Shown here piece after piece: positions 53,887-62,035 of a stretch of DNA of 64,000 bases; positions within the stretch are counted from its first letter, which is position 1; the number at the start of each line of letters is the position of its first letter. The stretch comes from Butyrivibrio proteoclasticus B316 (lineage in GTDB: Bacteria; Bacillota; Clostridia; Lachnospirales; Lachnospiraceae). The notes under the pieces are model-generated. The model searched no databases. It saw only the letters and a list, made by a program, of their open reading frames with translations, and was not told where the DNA came from. The position numbers and the translations under genes were made by a program. The stretch lies in contig NC_014387.1 of the NCBI RefSeq assembly GCF_000145035.1, positions 1,471,001 through 1,535,000 on the forward strand. Reading direction: 5' to 3'.

Positions 53887-55029
53887 ATGGATTACATCGT
53901 TAATACATTATCTAATCTCTGGCAACAGACTGCATTTACAACAATGACACCTGGTAACTATGTAATGGTAGTAGTTGCACTTGTCTTTATGTACCTTGCG
54001 ATTGCCAAGGGATTTGAACCTTTACTTTTGGTACCAATTTCATTTGGTATGCTTCTTGTAAACATTTATCCTGAAATCATGGCTAAACCAGTAGGCGATT
54101 CAGCCGGTGGTCTTCTCCATTATTTCTATATCCTGGATGAATGGGCAATTCTTCCTTCACTGATTTTCCTTGGTGTTGGAGCTATGACTGACTTTGGTCC
54201 TCTTATTGCTAACCCTATCAGTTTCCTTATGGGTGCCGGAGCTCAGTTTGGTATTTTCTCAGCATACTTTATGGCTATTGCTTTTGGATTTAATGATCAG
54301 CAGGCTGCTGCTGTATCTATTATCGGTGGAGCAGATGGACCTACATCTATCTTCCTTGCATCCAAACTGCATCAGACATCAATTCTGGGACCTATTGCGG
54401 TAGCTGCTTACTCATATATGGCTCTTGTGCCTATGATCCAGCCACCTATTATGAAGCTTCTTACAACTGACAAAGAGAGAAAAATCAGAATGCAGCAGCT
54501 TAGAGAAGTATCCAAGCTTGAGAAGATTCTGTTCCCTATCATTGTTACAATCGTTGTAAGTTTGATCCTGCCTACTACAGCTCCTCTTATTGGTATGCTC
54601 ATGTTGGGTAACCTTTTCAGAGAGTCCGGAGTAGTACGTCAGCTTCAGGAGACAGCTTCTAATGCACTTATGTATATCGTAGTTATCCTTCTTGGTACAT
54701 CCGTTGGTGCTACAACAAGTGCTGAGGCTTTCCTTAATACAACAACAATCATCATTGTAGTTCTTGGTCTTATTGCTTTTGCCTTTGGTACAGCTGCGGG
54801 ATGCCTTCTTGGTAAGCTCCTGTGCCTTGTTACAGGTGGCAAGATCAACCCACTTATCGGTTCAGCAGGTGTTTCTGCCGTACCTATGGCTGCTCGTGTA
54901 TCACAGAAGGTTGGTGCAGAATATGACCCATCAAACTTCCTGCTCATGCATGCTATGGGACCTAACGTTGCCGGAGTTATTGGTACAGCCGTTGTTGCCG
55001 GTACATTTATGGCGGTATTTGGTGTATGA
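53887..55029 (+). CDS. oadB: Sodium-translocating decarboxylase beta subunit
   Basis: The 380-residue membrane protein belongs to the OadB/MmdB/GcdB family, which decarboxylates carboxybiotin in the membrane and pumps two sodium ions outward. It has about nine hydrophobic segments. Conserved stretches include LIFLGVGAMTDFGPLIANP, IIGGADGPTSIFLASKL (with the aspartate of the GGADGPT motif), GNLFRESGVVRQL, and the C-terminal NPLIGSAGVSAVPMAARV and MHAMGPNVAGVIG. Length fits (about 375-430). The cluster as a whole turns decarboxylation energy into a sodium gradient. ATG 53887 follows TGAGGAT. Confidence 0.95.
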   Translation: MDYIVNTLSNLWQQTAFTTMTPGNYVMVVVALVFMYLAIAKGFEPLLLVPISFGMLLVNIYPEIMAKPVGDSAGGLLHYFYILDEWAILPSLIFLGVGAMTDFGPLIANPISFLMGAGAQFGIFSAYFMAIAFGFNDQQAAAVSIIGGADGPTSIFLASKLHQTSILGPIAVAAYSYMALVPMIQPPIMKLLTTDKERKIRMQQLREVSKLEKILFPIIVTIVVSLILPTTAPLIGMLMLGNLFRESGVVRQLQETASNALMYIVVILLGTSVGATTSAEAFLNTTTIIIVVLGLIAFAFGTAAGCLLGKLLCLVTGGKINPLIGSAGVSAVPMAARVSQKVGAEYDPSNFLLMHAMGPNVAGVIGTAVVAGTFMAVFGV

Positions 55030-55068
55030 GTGATAATATATAAATATTTTTGAAAGGAAAATAAAGAA

Positions 55069-56481
55069 ATGGCAGATATACAGAAAAAACCAGTTCGTAT
55101 CAATGAGACTGTACTTCGTGATGCACATCAGTCACTTATTGCGACAAGAATGCCTACAGAAGTAATGCTTCCTATCATTGAGACAATGGATCAGGTTGGA
55201 TACAACGCAGTTGAGTGCTGGGGCGGTGCTACATTCGATTCATGTATGAGATTCCTTAAGGAAGATCCATGGGAGAGACTTCGTAAGCTCCGTGCCGGAT
55301 TCAAAAATACTAAACTTCAGATGCTTCTCCGTGGACAGAACATCCTTGGATACAAGCATTATCCAGATGATGTAGTAGAGTACTTCGTTCAGAAGTCTAT
55401 TGCTAACGGTATCGATATCATCAGAATTTTTGACTGTCTTAACGACCTTAGAAACCTTGAGGCTTCTGTTAAGGCATGTAAGAAAGAGGGCGGACATGCT
55501 CAGATCGCTCTTGCTTATACACTTGGTGATGCTTACACAGAAGAGTACTGGATGAACATTGCTAAGGATATCGAGAGCATGGGAGCAGATTCTATCTGTA
55601 TCAAGGATATGGCTGGACTTCTTCTTCCTTATGAGGCAGAGAAGCTTGTTAAGGCTCTTAAGAGCGCTACAAGCCTTCCTATTGATCTTCATACTCATTA
55701 CACATCAGGTGTTGCCAGCATGACATACATGAAGGCAGCTGAGGCTGGTGTAGATATAATTGACTGTGCTATTTCACCATTTGCTCTTGGTACTTCACAG
55801 CCAGCTACAGAAGTTATGGTTGAAGCTTTCAAGGGACAGCCTTTTGAGACAGGTCTTGATCAGAAACTTCTTGCTAAGATTGCAGATCACTTCAGACCAT
55901 ACAGAGAAGAGTGTCTTGCTAGTGGACTTATGGATCCTAAGGTTCTTGGTGTTAACATTAAGACTCTTATGTATCAGGTTCCTGGTGGAATGCTTTCTAA
56001 CATGGTTAGTCAGCTTAAAGAGCAGAATGCAAGCGATAAGTATGATACAGTTCTTGAGGAAATCCCACAGGTTCGTAAGGACTTCGGTGAGCCACCTCTT
56101 GTAACACCTTCATCACAGATCGTTGGTACACAGGCTGTTATGAACGTACTTATGGGCGAGAGATATAAGGTTGCTACTGACCAGACTAAGGACCTTCTTG
56201 CTGGTGAGTATGGTAAGACAATTAAGCCTTTCAATCCTGAAGTTCAGAAGAAGATCATTGGTGACAGAGAGGTAATCACATGCAGACCTGCTGACAGACT
56301 TGAGCCTGGTCTTGCTAAGTTCGAGAAGGAAGTTGCTCAGTGGAAGCAGCAGGATGAGGATGTTCTCTCATATGCATTGTTCCCACAGGTTGCTACAGAC
56401 TTCTTCAAGTATCGTATGGCTCAGCAGACATCAGTAGATGTATCTGCAGCTGATACCAAGAATGGTGCATATCCTGTTTGA
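55069..56481 (+). CDS. oadA: Oxaloacetate decarboxylase alpha/pyruvate carboxylase B-type carboxyltransferase, without biotin domain
   Basis: This 470-residue TIM-barrel carboxyltransferase moves CO2 between oxaloacetate/pyruvate and biotin. Metal and catalytic motifs are visible: NETVLRDAHQSLIATRM (about 12-28), the carbamylated-lysine context SICIKDMAGLL, and the zinc histidines in LHTHYTSG. It lacks the C-terminal biotinyl domain of full-length OadA (about 590 residues), so the separate carrier protein must serve it, as the 5S subunit is served in transcarboxylase. ATG 55069 follows AAAGGAAA. A strong terminator follows 15 bases after the stop. Confidence 0.92.
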   Translation: MADIQKKPVRINETVLRDAHQSLIATRMPTEVMLPIIETMDQVGYNAVECWGGATFDSCMRFLKEDPWERLRKLRAGFKNTKLQMLLRGQNILGYKHYPDDVVEYFVQKSIANGIDIIRIFDCLNDLRNLEASVKACKKEGGHAQIALAYTLGDAYTEEYWMNIAKDIESMGADSICIKDMAGLLLPYEAEKLVKALKSATSLPIDLHTHYTSGVASMTYMKAAEAGVDIIDCAISPFALGTSQPATEVMVEAFKGQPFETGLDQKLLAKIADHFRPYREECLASGLMDPKVLGVNIKTLMYQVPGGMLSNMVSQLKEQNASDKYDTVLEEIPQVRKDFGEPPLVTPSSQIVGTQAVMNVLMGERYKVATDQTKDLLAGEYGKTIKPFNPEVQKKIIGDREVITCRPADRLEPGLAKFEKEVAQWKQQDEDVLSYALFPQVATDFFKYRMAQQTSVDVSAADTKNGAYPV

Positions 56482-56495
56482 TAAAAGGTAAATAT

Positions 56496-56542
56496 AATGC
56501 AGCGGCCAAAAGCATATTTTTGCTTTTAGCCGCTGCATTTTT
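56496..56542 (+). terminator. Strong terminator of the decarboxylase cluster, and insertion target of the intron
   Basis: An 18-bp stem with one C/A mismatch (56496-56513 with 56521-56539) and a 7-base loop is followed by a short T-run. The intron begins a few bases later. Confidence 0.93.
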
Positions 56543-57018
56543 GTGGTGCGCCTAGCGGCGCACGTTTCTAACGGGTTAAAGTCCCGAATCCGCCCGGTAG
56601 TGGGAAGGATATAGTCGAAGGCAAGGGTGTCCATCGCGAGACGGAATCTGAAGGAAGCTGGATGTGGGGAACATACTAACCCACGGGCAAATCTCCGGTC
56701 TGACGTACAGAAATCTCATACGAGGTTATGCATGAGGGTAAGGCTGCCATACAAGTCGAAGCCCAATAACTACACGGAATCATGCATGATAAATGAGGCA
56801 GATGGATGGAGAGGAAGAAACGTGTGGTACCTAGGGAGGTCTGCGTGAAACGCTCTGAAAGGAGTAACCACCGTACAAGGAAACGAGGCGGTGCTGAACA
56901 CGCAGAAGTCAGCAGAGGTCACAGTAGGGATATGGACATGGAAACATGGACATGCTAACCGAAGGACCGAAATCAGTAGGAGTCTTAAGTATGACCGAGA
57001 AAGGAGGAATGACCATTA

Positions 57019-58413
57019 ATGGCAGAAAACATTGATAATAATGGCTGTTCGCAAAGAGATAGTGCGGAACACGAAGGGTATGCGAAAGCGCTTAGGTCAT
57101 TCAATCGGATATGGAAAGAAAGAGACAGTGCACAGCCGAAGCTCTTGGAAGCGATACTGTATAAGGATAACTTTAACAGAGCGTACAAAAGAGTTAAGGC
57201 AAACAAGGGAGCGCCAGGTATTGATGGTATGACCATTGAAGAGGCACTTCCGTACCTTAAGGAACATCAACAGGAGTTAACTGACCGTATATACCGCGGC
57301 AAGTATACCCCATCGCCAGTCAGGCGAGTTGAGATTCCAAAACCAGATGGGGGTGTGCGCAAGCTTGGCATACCTACCGTGATAGACCGAACACTCCAAC
57401 AGGCAATAACTCAACAGTTAGTGCCCATCTATGAACCATTGTTTGCGGACGGAAGCTACGGCTATCGTCCAAACAGAAGCGCAAAGGATGCTATACAGAA
57501 GGTAAAGGAATACGCAGAACAAGGTTATACATTTGCTGTCGTTCTTGATTTGTCCAAGTATTTTGACACCCTGAATCACGAAATCCTTATAAATCTTCTT
57601 CGAAAGAATGTAAAGGACGAACGTGTAGTGCAGCTCATAAAGCGCTATCTGAAGAGTGGAGTAATGGAAAACGGAGTGGTTATTGACACAGAGGAAGGTT
57701 CACCGCAAGGTGGAAATCTATCTCCGCTTCTTGCGAATATCTACCTCAATGAGTTCGACCAAGAGTTTCTGAAAAGAGGTGTGCCCTGTATAAGATATGC
57801 AGATGACATCGTTCTTCTTGCGAAAAGCAAAAGAGCATCAGAGAGACTCTTGGAAAGCAGTACTAAATATCTCGAAGAGAAACTGAAGCTAACGGTTAAT
57901 CGGGAGAAAAGTCGTACTGTCAGTGCGTTTGCTATCCGAAATTTTAAATTCCTTGGCTTTGCATTGGGAAGGAACGGAAGTGGCATATATGTCCGAGTTC
58001 ATCCAAAGTCATGGAAGAAGTTTAAGTCCAAGCTGAAAGACTTATCTTCCCGTAAGTCTGTACAGTCCATCAAGCCAAGCCTAGAGAAAATCAAGACATA
58101 TACGAGAGGATGGCTTAACTACTATGGAATAGCCAGCATGAAGAACAACATAGATGACATTAATAAGTGGCTCTATCACAGAATACGCATGTGCATATGG
58201 AAACAGTGGAAACTTCCCAAGACAAAGAAGAGGAATCTTATTAAACTGGGGATACCCGAATACTATGCACATATCACAGCCAACAGCCGTAGAGGCCATT
58301 GGTTTGTGTCTGGTATGGGTGCGGTTAACTGTGCCTTATCAAAAGAAAGACTGATAAACAGTGGCTTTTATGATTTAGCCACAGCCTATCAGTCTGTGCA
58401 CGTCAACTATTGA
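57019..58413 (+). CDS. ltrA: Group II intron reverse transcriptase/maturase
   Basis: The 464-residue intron-encoded protein helps splicing and reverse-transcribes the intron at its target. The RT domain shows GAPGIDGMTIEE, PKPDGGVRKLGIPTVIDR, EGSPQGGNLSPLLANIYL, and the active-site RYADDIVL (about 259-266). The maturase/thumb region (IWKQWKLPKTKKRNLIKLG) follows near residue 390. There is no HNH endonuclease domain, as usual for class IIC. I see no frameshift or early stop, so it may be active. AGGAGG (57002-57007) is 11 bases before ATG 57019. The C-terminus (SKERLINSGFYDLATAY) is intact, ending two bases before domain V. Confidence 0.95.
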   Translation: MAENIDNNGCSQRDSAEHEGYAKALRSFNRIWKERDSAQPKLLEAILYKDNFNRAYKRVKANKGAPGIDGMTIEEALPYLKEHQQELTDRIYRGKYTPSPVRRVEIPKPDGGVRKLGIPTVIDRTLQQAITQQLVPIYEPLFADGSYGYRPNRSAKDAIQKVKEYAEQGYTFAVVLDLSKYFDTLNHEILINLLRKNVKDERVVQLIKRYLKSGVMENGVVIDTEEGSPQGGNLSPLLANIYLNEFDQEFLKRGVPCIRYADDIVLLAKSKRASERLLESSTKYLEEKLKLTVNREKSRTVSAFAIRNFKFLGFALGRNGSGIYVRVHPKSWKKFKSKLKDLSSRKSVQSIKPSLEKIKTYTRGWLNYYGIASMKNNIDDINKWLYHRIRMCIWKQWKLPKTKKRNLIKLGIPEYYAHITANSRRGHWFVSGMGAVNCALSKERLINSGFYDLATAYQSVHVNY

Positions 58414-58414
58414 A

Positions 58415-58484
58415 AGCGCCGTATACCGAACGGTACGTACGGTGCTGTGAGAGGACGGGTGCTAATCACTCCCTCCTACTCGAT
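58415..58484 (+). ncRNA. Catalytic domains V and VI of the intron
   Basis: Domain V (58416-58445) folds with GCGCCGT pairing with ACGGTGC and an inner ACC-GAAC-GGT hairpin; the triad reads CGC (58417-58419) with a G-T pair. Domain VI (about 58448-58481) has GAG/CTC and AGGA/TCCT stems with one bulged A at 58478, the likely branch point, six bases from the 3' end. Confidence 0.75.
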
Positions 58485-58545
58485 TTCAATAAGTCATGAT
58501 TATTATTTCACAGAAATTTTATCAATAATGTGTTAATATATTAAT

Positions 58546-60723
58546 ATGAATGAGTATAGAAGACACAGGCAGAGCAGAAAACCTATAGAGATCGGCGAGA
58601 GGCAGGGCAGAGAGCTTAGAAAGAGCGATCTTAACAGACAAATGCTAGCGCTGGATGAGATATCAGGCTTCAGAGTGAGGCCTGGTTTTTATGGTATTAA
58701 TGGCGCTACAATGCTTACTGATGGTGTTAATTTCACCGTTTATTCTAATGGGGCTACAACTGTAACTCTTTTGTTATATCACAGAGGTGAAGATAAGCCT
58801 TTTGCACAAATACCATTTCCTGAAAGCTATAAAATTGGCAAGGTCTATTCCATGATTGTGTTTGGTCTGGATATAGAAAATCTAGAATATTGTTATAGCG
58901 TAGATGGTCCATGGGATCCGGAAAAAGGTCTTTTATTTAATAAAAACAATGTTCTACTTGATCCGTATGCCAAAGCAGTATCAGGACAGAGAATATGGGG
59001 ACAGAGACTTAATAAGAATGGGCAGTACAGAGCAAGAGTTGTCAGAGATAACTTTGAATGGAATGCTACATCAAATCTTGGCATACCGATGTGTGATTCT
59101 GTAATTTATGAAATGCACGTTCGTGGCTTTACAATGGACCCTTCTTCCGGAGTTAAATGCAGAGGCACTTTTGAAGGAATAAAGGAAAAAGTTGAATACC
59201 TGAAAAGACTTGGTGTAACAGCTGTTGAGCTTATGCCTATTTTTGAGTTTGACGAAACCAGGGATAAACGTGAAGTTAATGGTAAGGTCCTCCTTGACTA
59301 TTGGGGATATAATACCATCAGTTTTTTTGCACCCAACACCAGCTATGCATCTCAAAGTGAATACAATAAAGAAGGTGTTGAGCTCAAACACATGATAAAA
59401 GAGCTTAAGGATAACGGAATTGAAGTTATCCTTGATGTCGTGTTCAATCATACTGCTGAAGGCAACGAAAATGGACCTTTTATTTCTTTTAAAGGATTTG
59501 ATAATAATATCTATTATCTGCTTACTCCTATGGGGCAGTACTATAATTTCAGCGGATGCGGAAATACTATGAACTGTAACCACCCGATGGTGCAGGAACT
59601 AATAGTAGAGTGCCTTAGATATTGGGTTGAACAGTACAGAGTTGATGGCTTTAGGTTTGATCTGGCAAGCATACTCGGAAGAGATCAGGATGGATCACCC
59701 ATGGAAAGACCGCCACTTATTCAGCGCCTTGCCTATGATCCTATCCTTGGAAATGTCAAGCTTATAGCCGAGGCATGGGATGCCGGAGGAATGTATCAGG
59801 TTGGTAATTTCCCTGCATGGAAAAGATGGGCTGAATGGAATGGCAAGTATAGAGATGACATTCGTTCTTTTTTGAAAGGGGATATTTGGGCTGCACCTGA
59901 AGCAGTAAAGAGAATTACAGGATCAATGGATCTTTATGGCGGGGCATATCTTGGATATGAATCATCCGTAAACTTTATAACCTGCCATGATGGATTCACA
60001 TTGTATGATCTTTATGCCTATAACAGTAAACATAATGAAGATAATGGTTGGAATAATACTGATGGAGCCAATGATAACAGGAGCTGGAATTGTGGCGCTG
60101 AAGGTATGACTACTGATCAGGGCATAAACGATCTTAGATTCCGGATGATGCGTAATGCTATTACGGTCTTGATGTGCAGCAGGGGAACTCCAATGATTTA
60201 TGCCGGAGATGAGTTTGGAAATACTCAGTATGGCAATAACAATGCTTATTGTCAGGATAATGAGATTTCATGGCTTAATTGGCAACTATTAGATAAGAAT
60301 AAAGACTTTTTTGACTTCTATAGAAGAGTTATCCAGTTTAGAAGAAAGCATCCATGCATCAGAAAAGACCTTCCTAATGCCAAAAGCGGCTATCCGAATA
60401 TATCGTTACATACAGAAAATCCGGACAATGGTAATATAACAGGAGAATCTAAGGTTGTCTGCGTCAGATATGCCGGATTCTATAACAAAAAAGGCCATGA
60501 TGACATTGTATATATGGCAATAAATGCGTATTGGGAAGATGTACAGATAATGCTTCCAAACCCACCTGAGGGTATGTACTGGGCACTTTGCATAGATACC
60601 GGCGACGATGATGGCAAATACTTTTTTAACAGACCAAAGCCTCTTACCTGGAGAAACAAAACTCTTAAGGCCAGAAGCGTAAGTGTATTCATTGCAGCTA
60701 ATGGAGCAGAATATGGCGGCTGA
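58546..60723 (+). CDS. glgX: Glycogen debranching enzyme (GH13 isoamylase type)
   Basis: The 725-residue glucan alpha-1,6-hydrolase has an N-terminal CBM48 domain (about 50-155) and a GH13 barrel. Catalytic residues are visible: the nucleophile in DGFRFDLAS (about 367), the acid in LIAEAWDAGG (about 405), and the histidine-aspartate in FITCHDGFTLYDL (about 480). The C-terminal beta-domain follows. It is of the GlgX/TreX group used in glycogen breakdown; Butyrivibrio stores glycogen. The gene lies just 62 bases behind the intron. No Shine-Dalgarno site precedes ATG 58546, which sits in an AT-rich stretch containing the palindrome TTAATATATTAA (58533-58544); the real start could be internal. 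Confidence 0.9.
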   Translation: MNEYRRHRQSRKPIEIGERQGRELRKSDLNRQMLALDEISGFRVRPGFYGINGATMLTDGVNFTVYSNGATTVTLLLYHRGEDKPFAQIPFPESYKIGKVYSMIVFGLDIENLEYCYSVDGPWDPEKGLLFNKNNVLLDPYAKAVSGQRIWGQRLNKNGQYRARVVRDNFEWNATSNLGIPMCDSVIYEMHVRGFTMDPSSGVKCRGTFEGIKEKVEYLKRLGVTAVELMPIFEFDETRDKREVNGKVLLDYWGYNTISFFAPNTSYASQSEYNKEGVELKHMIKELKDNGIEVILDVVFNHTAEGNENGPFISFKGFDNNIYYLLTPMGQYYNFSGCGNTMNCNHPMVQELIVECLRYWVEQYRVDGFRFDLASILGRDQDGSPMERPPLIQRLAYDPILGNVKLIAEAWDAGGMYQVGNFPAWKRWAEWNGKYRDDIRSFLKGDIWAAPEAVKRITGSMDLYGGAYLGYESSVNFITCHDGFTLYDLYAYNSKHNEDNGWNNTDGANDNRSWNCGAEGMTTDQGINDLRFRMMRNAITVLMCSRGTPMIYAGDEFGNTQYGNNNAYCQDNEISWLNWQLLDKNKDFFDFYRRVIQFRRKHPCIRKDLPNAKSGYPNISLHTENPDNGNITGESKVVCVRYAGFYNKKGHDDIVYMAINAYWEDVQIMLPNPPEGMYWALCIDTGDDDGKYFFNRPKPLTWRNKTLKARSVSVFIAANGAEYGG

Positions 60724-61339
60724 TGATAAAAGTAATGCTGACAATTTTATAGTTGATGGATTTCAGTTTATGTCGGAATCAGATACGCAAAAAGCATCCC
60801 TTGATTCGTCTAAGATAAAACTTCTGCAATCCAGAGTTAAGTCCAGCAAACCGACAGATATTAAAGCGGTTTATGAGAAAGCTATAGAAAATAAGATATT
60901 TAAAACACCGATTGGATGGGGGTATCTTACAGGGCTTAGAAGGAAATTATTGGAAAGTGGATATGCAGATGCAGATCTTATTCCGATTCCTATTGATGTC
61001 TCTTTTTCCAAGCATTCAGCTCTCGATAACCTTTCAGTTAAACAGAGAATAAAGCCACAGAAGCAGGAAAAAAAGCTTGATTTTCTCAAAATATTGTCAA
61101 TTATATGTAATATAGTCCTTGTTATTCTTGTTATACTATTGTTTGTTATCGCTGCAACTGCAGAAAGTGACAATATAATTAACTACAAGAGTAATGTCAC
61201 GAACAGATATGCTTCATGGGAACAGGACCTTAAAGAGAGGGAGAAAAAAGTAAGAGAAGCGGAAAAAAGGCTTGGCATCACTGATACTTCAAGTTATTAT
61301 GAGGATACAGAAATAATAGACGACAATCAGGAGGATTGA
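60713..61339 (+). CDS. Single-pass membrane protein of unknown function
   Basis: The 208-residue protein has a soluble N-terminus (about 1-120) with no motif that I recognise, one membrane helix (about 125-148, IICNIVLVILVILLFVIAAT), and a short coiled coil (EQDLKEREKKVREAEKRLG, about 170-188) with an acidic end. ATG 60713 overlaps the last 11 bases of glgX and has GGAG (60703-60706) six bases before it, so translation is coupled to glgX. An in-frame ATG at 60701 is less well placed. It lies five bases ahead of the response regulator, so the four genes glgX to histidine kinase may form an operon. The function is unknown. Confidence 0.65.
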   Translation: MAADDKSNADNFIVDGFQFMSESDTQKASLDSSKIKLLQSRVKSSKPTDIKAVYEKAIENKIFKTPIGWGYLTGLRRKLLESGYADADLIPIPIDVSFSKHSALDNLSVKQRIKPQKQEKKLDFLKILSIICNIVLVILVILLFVIAATAESDNIINYKSNVTNRYASWEQDLKEREKKVREAEKRLGITDTSSYYEDTEIIDDNQED

Positions 61340-61343
61340 CATA

Positions 61344-62021
61344 ATGGAAGATCTAAAAATATTAGTAGTTGATGACGAGAGCAGAATGCGTAAGCTCGTT
61401 AAAGACTTTTTAGTAAAAGACGGATATCTCGTAGTTGAAGCTGAAGATGGACAGCAGGCTCTGGATATTTTTTACGAAGATAAGGACATTTCTCTGATCA
61501 TCCTTGACGTTATGATGCCAAAGAGAGATGGCTGGGAAGTCTGTAAAGAAATCAGAACCAACTCTAAGGTTCCAATCATCATGCTTACTGCCAAGGCAGA
61601 AGAAAGAGATGAGCTGTTGGGATTTGAACTTGGCGTTGATGAATATATTTCAAAGCCTTTTAGTCCCAAGATACTTGCTGCCAGAGTTTCTGCTATTTTG
61701 CGCAGAACTAATCAGGCTGCCAATAATCAGATCATGGAAATTGGTGGAATAGTGGTTAATAAAGTTGCACATAGCGTTCTTGTTGACGGAAAAGAAATTG
61801 ATCTGAGCTATAAAGAATTTGAATTATTATCATTCTTTTTTGAGAATAAAGGAGTTGCTCTTTCAAGAGAAAAAATCCTTAATAATGTTTGGAATTATGA
61901 TTATTTTGGCGATGCCAGAACTATTGATACTCATGTCAAAAAACTTCGCGGAAAACTTGGAAAAAAAGGTGATATGATCAAGACCATTTGGGGAATGGGC
62001 TACAAGTTTGATGCAGAATAA
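61344..62021 (+). CDS. OmpR/PhoB-family response regulator
   Basis: The 225-residue protein has an N-terminal receiver domain (about 1-118), with the acidic pocket VDDES, the phosphorylated Asp in LIILDVMMPKRDG (about residue 55), the T in MLTAKAEE and the K in ISKPFSPK. The C-terminal winged-helix DNA-binding domain (about 130-225) is of the OmpR type, with the wing GKLGKKGDMIKTIWGMGYKFD. AGGAGG (61329-61334) precedes the ATG. The kinase follows 15 bases later, forming a two-component pair. Target genes cannot be read from here. Confidence 0.94.
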   Translation: MEDLKILVVDDESRMRKLVKDFLVKDGYLVVEAEDGQQALDIFYEDKDISLIILDVMMPKRDGWEVCKEIRTNSKVPIIMLTAKAEERDELLGFELGVDEYISKPFSPKILAARVSAILRRTNQAANNQIMEIGGIVVNKVAHSVLVDGKEIDLSYKEFELLSFFFENKGVALSREKILNNVWNYDYFGDARTIDTHVKKLRGKLGKKGDMIKTIWGMGYKFDAE

Positions 62022-62035
62022 TACGGGGAATCGGG

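Larger units (their letters stand above)
56546..58484 (+). mobile_element. Group IIC intron with its encoded protein
   Basis: The 1.94-kb element begins GTGCG (56546-56550), the normal group II 5' end, shows the CAAGGGTGTCC segment of domain I (56622-56632), encodes a maturase, and ends in domains V and VI. Domain V can be folded with a CGC catalytic triad and a shortened distal stem, and the element sits directly behind a terminator hairpin. Both features are known for class IIC. The 3' end in CTCGAT|TTC is set by the domain VI stem and the usual AY ending. The 5' and 3' ends are uncertain by a few bases. Confidence 0.85.

Noticed and set aside
58530..58547. Second Rex-like operator before glgX (GTGTTAA-TATA-TTAATAT)
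   Set aside because: Three of the fourteen half-site positions deviate, and the area is very AT-rich, so a chance palindrome is more likely.
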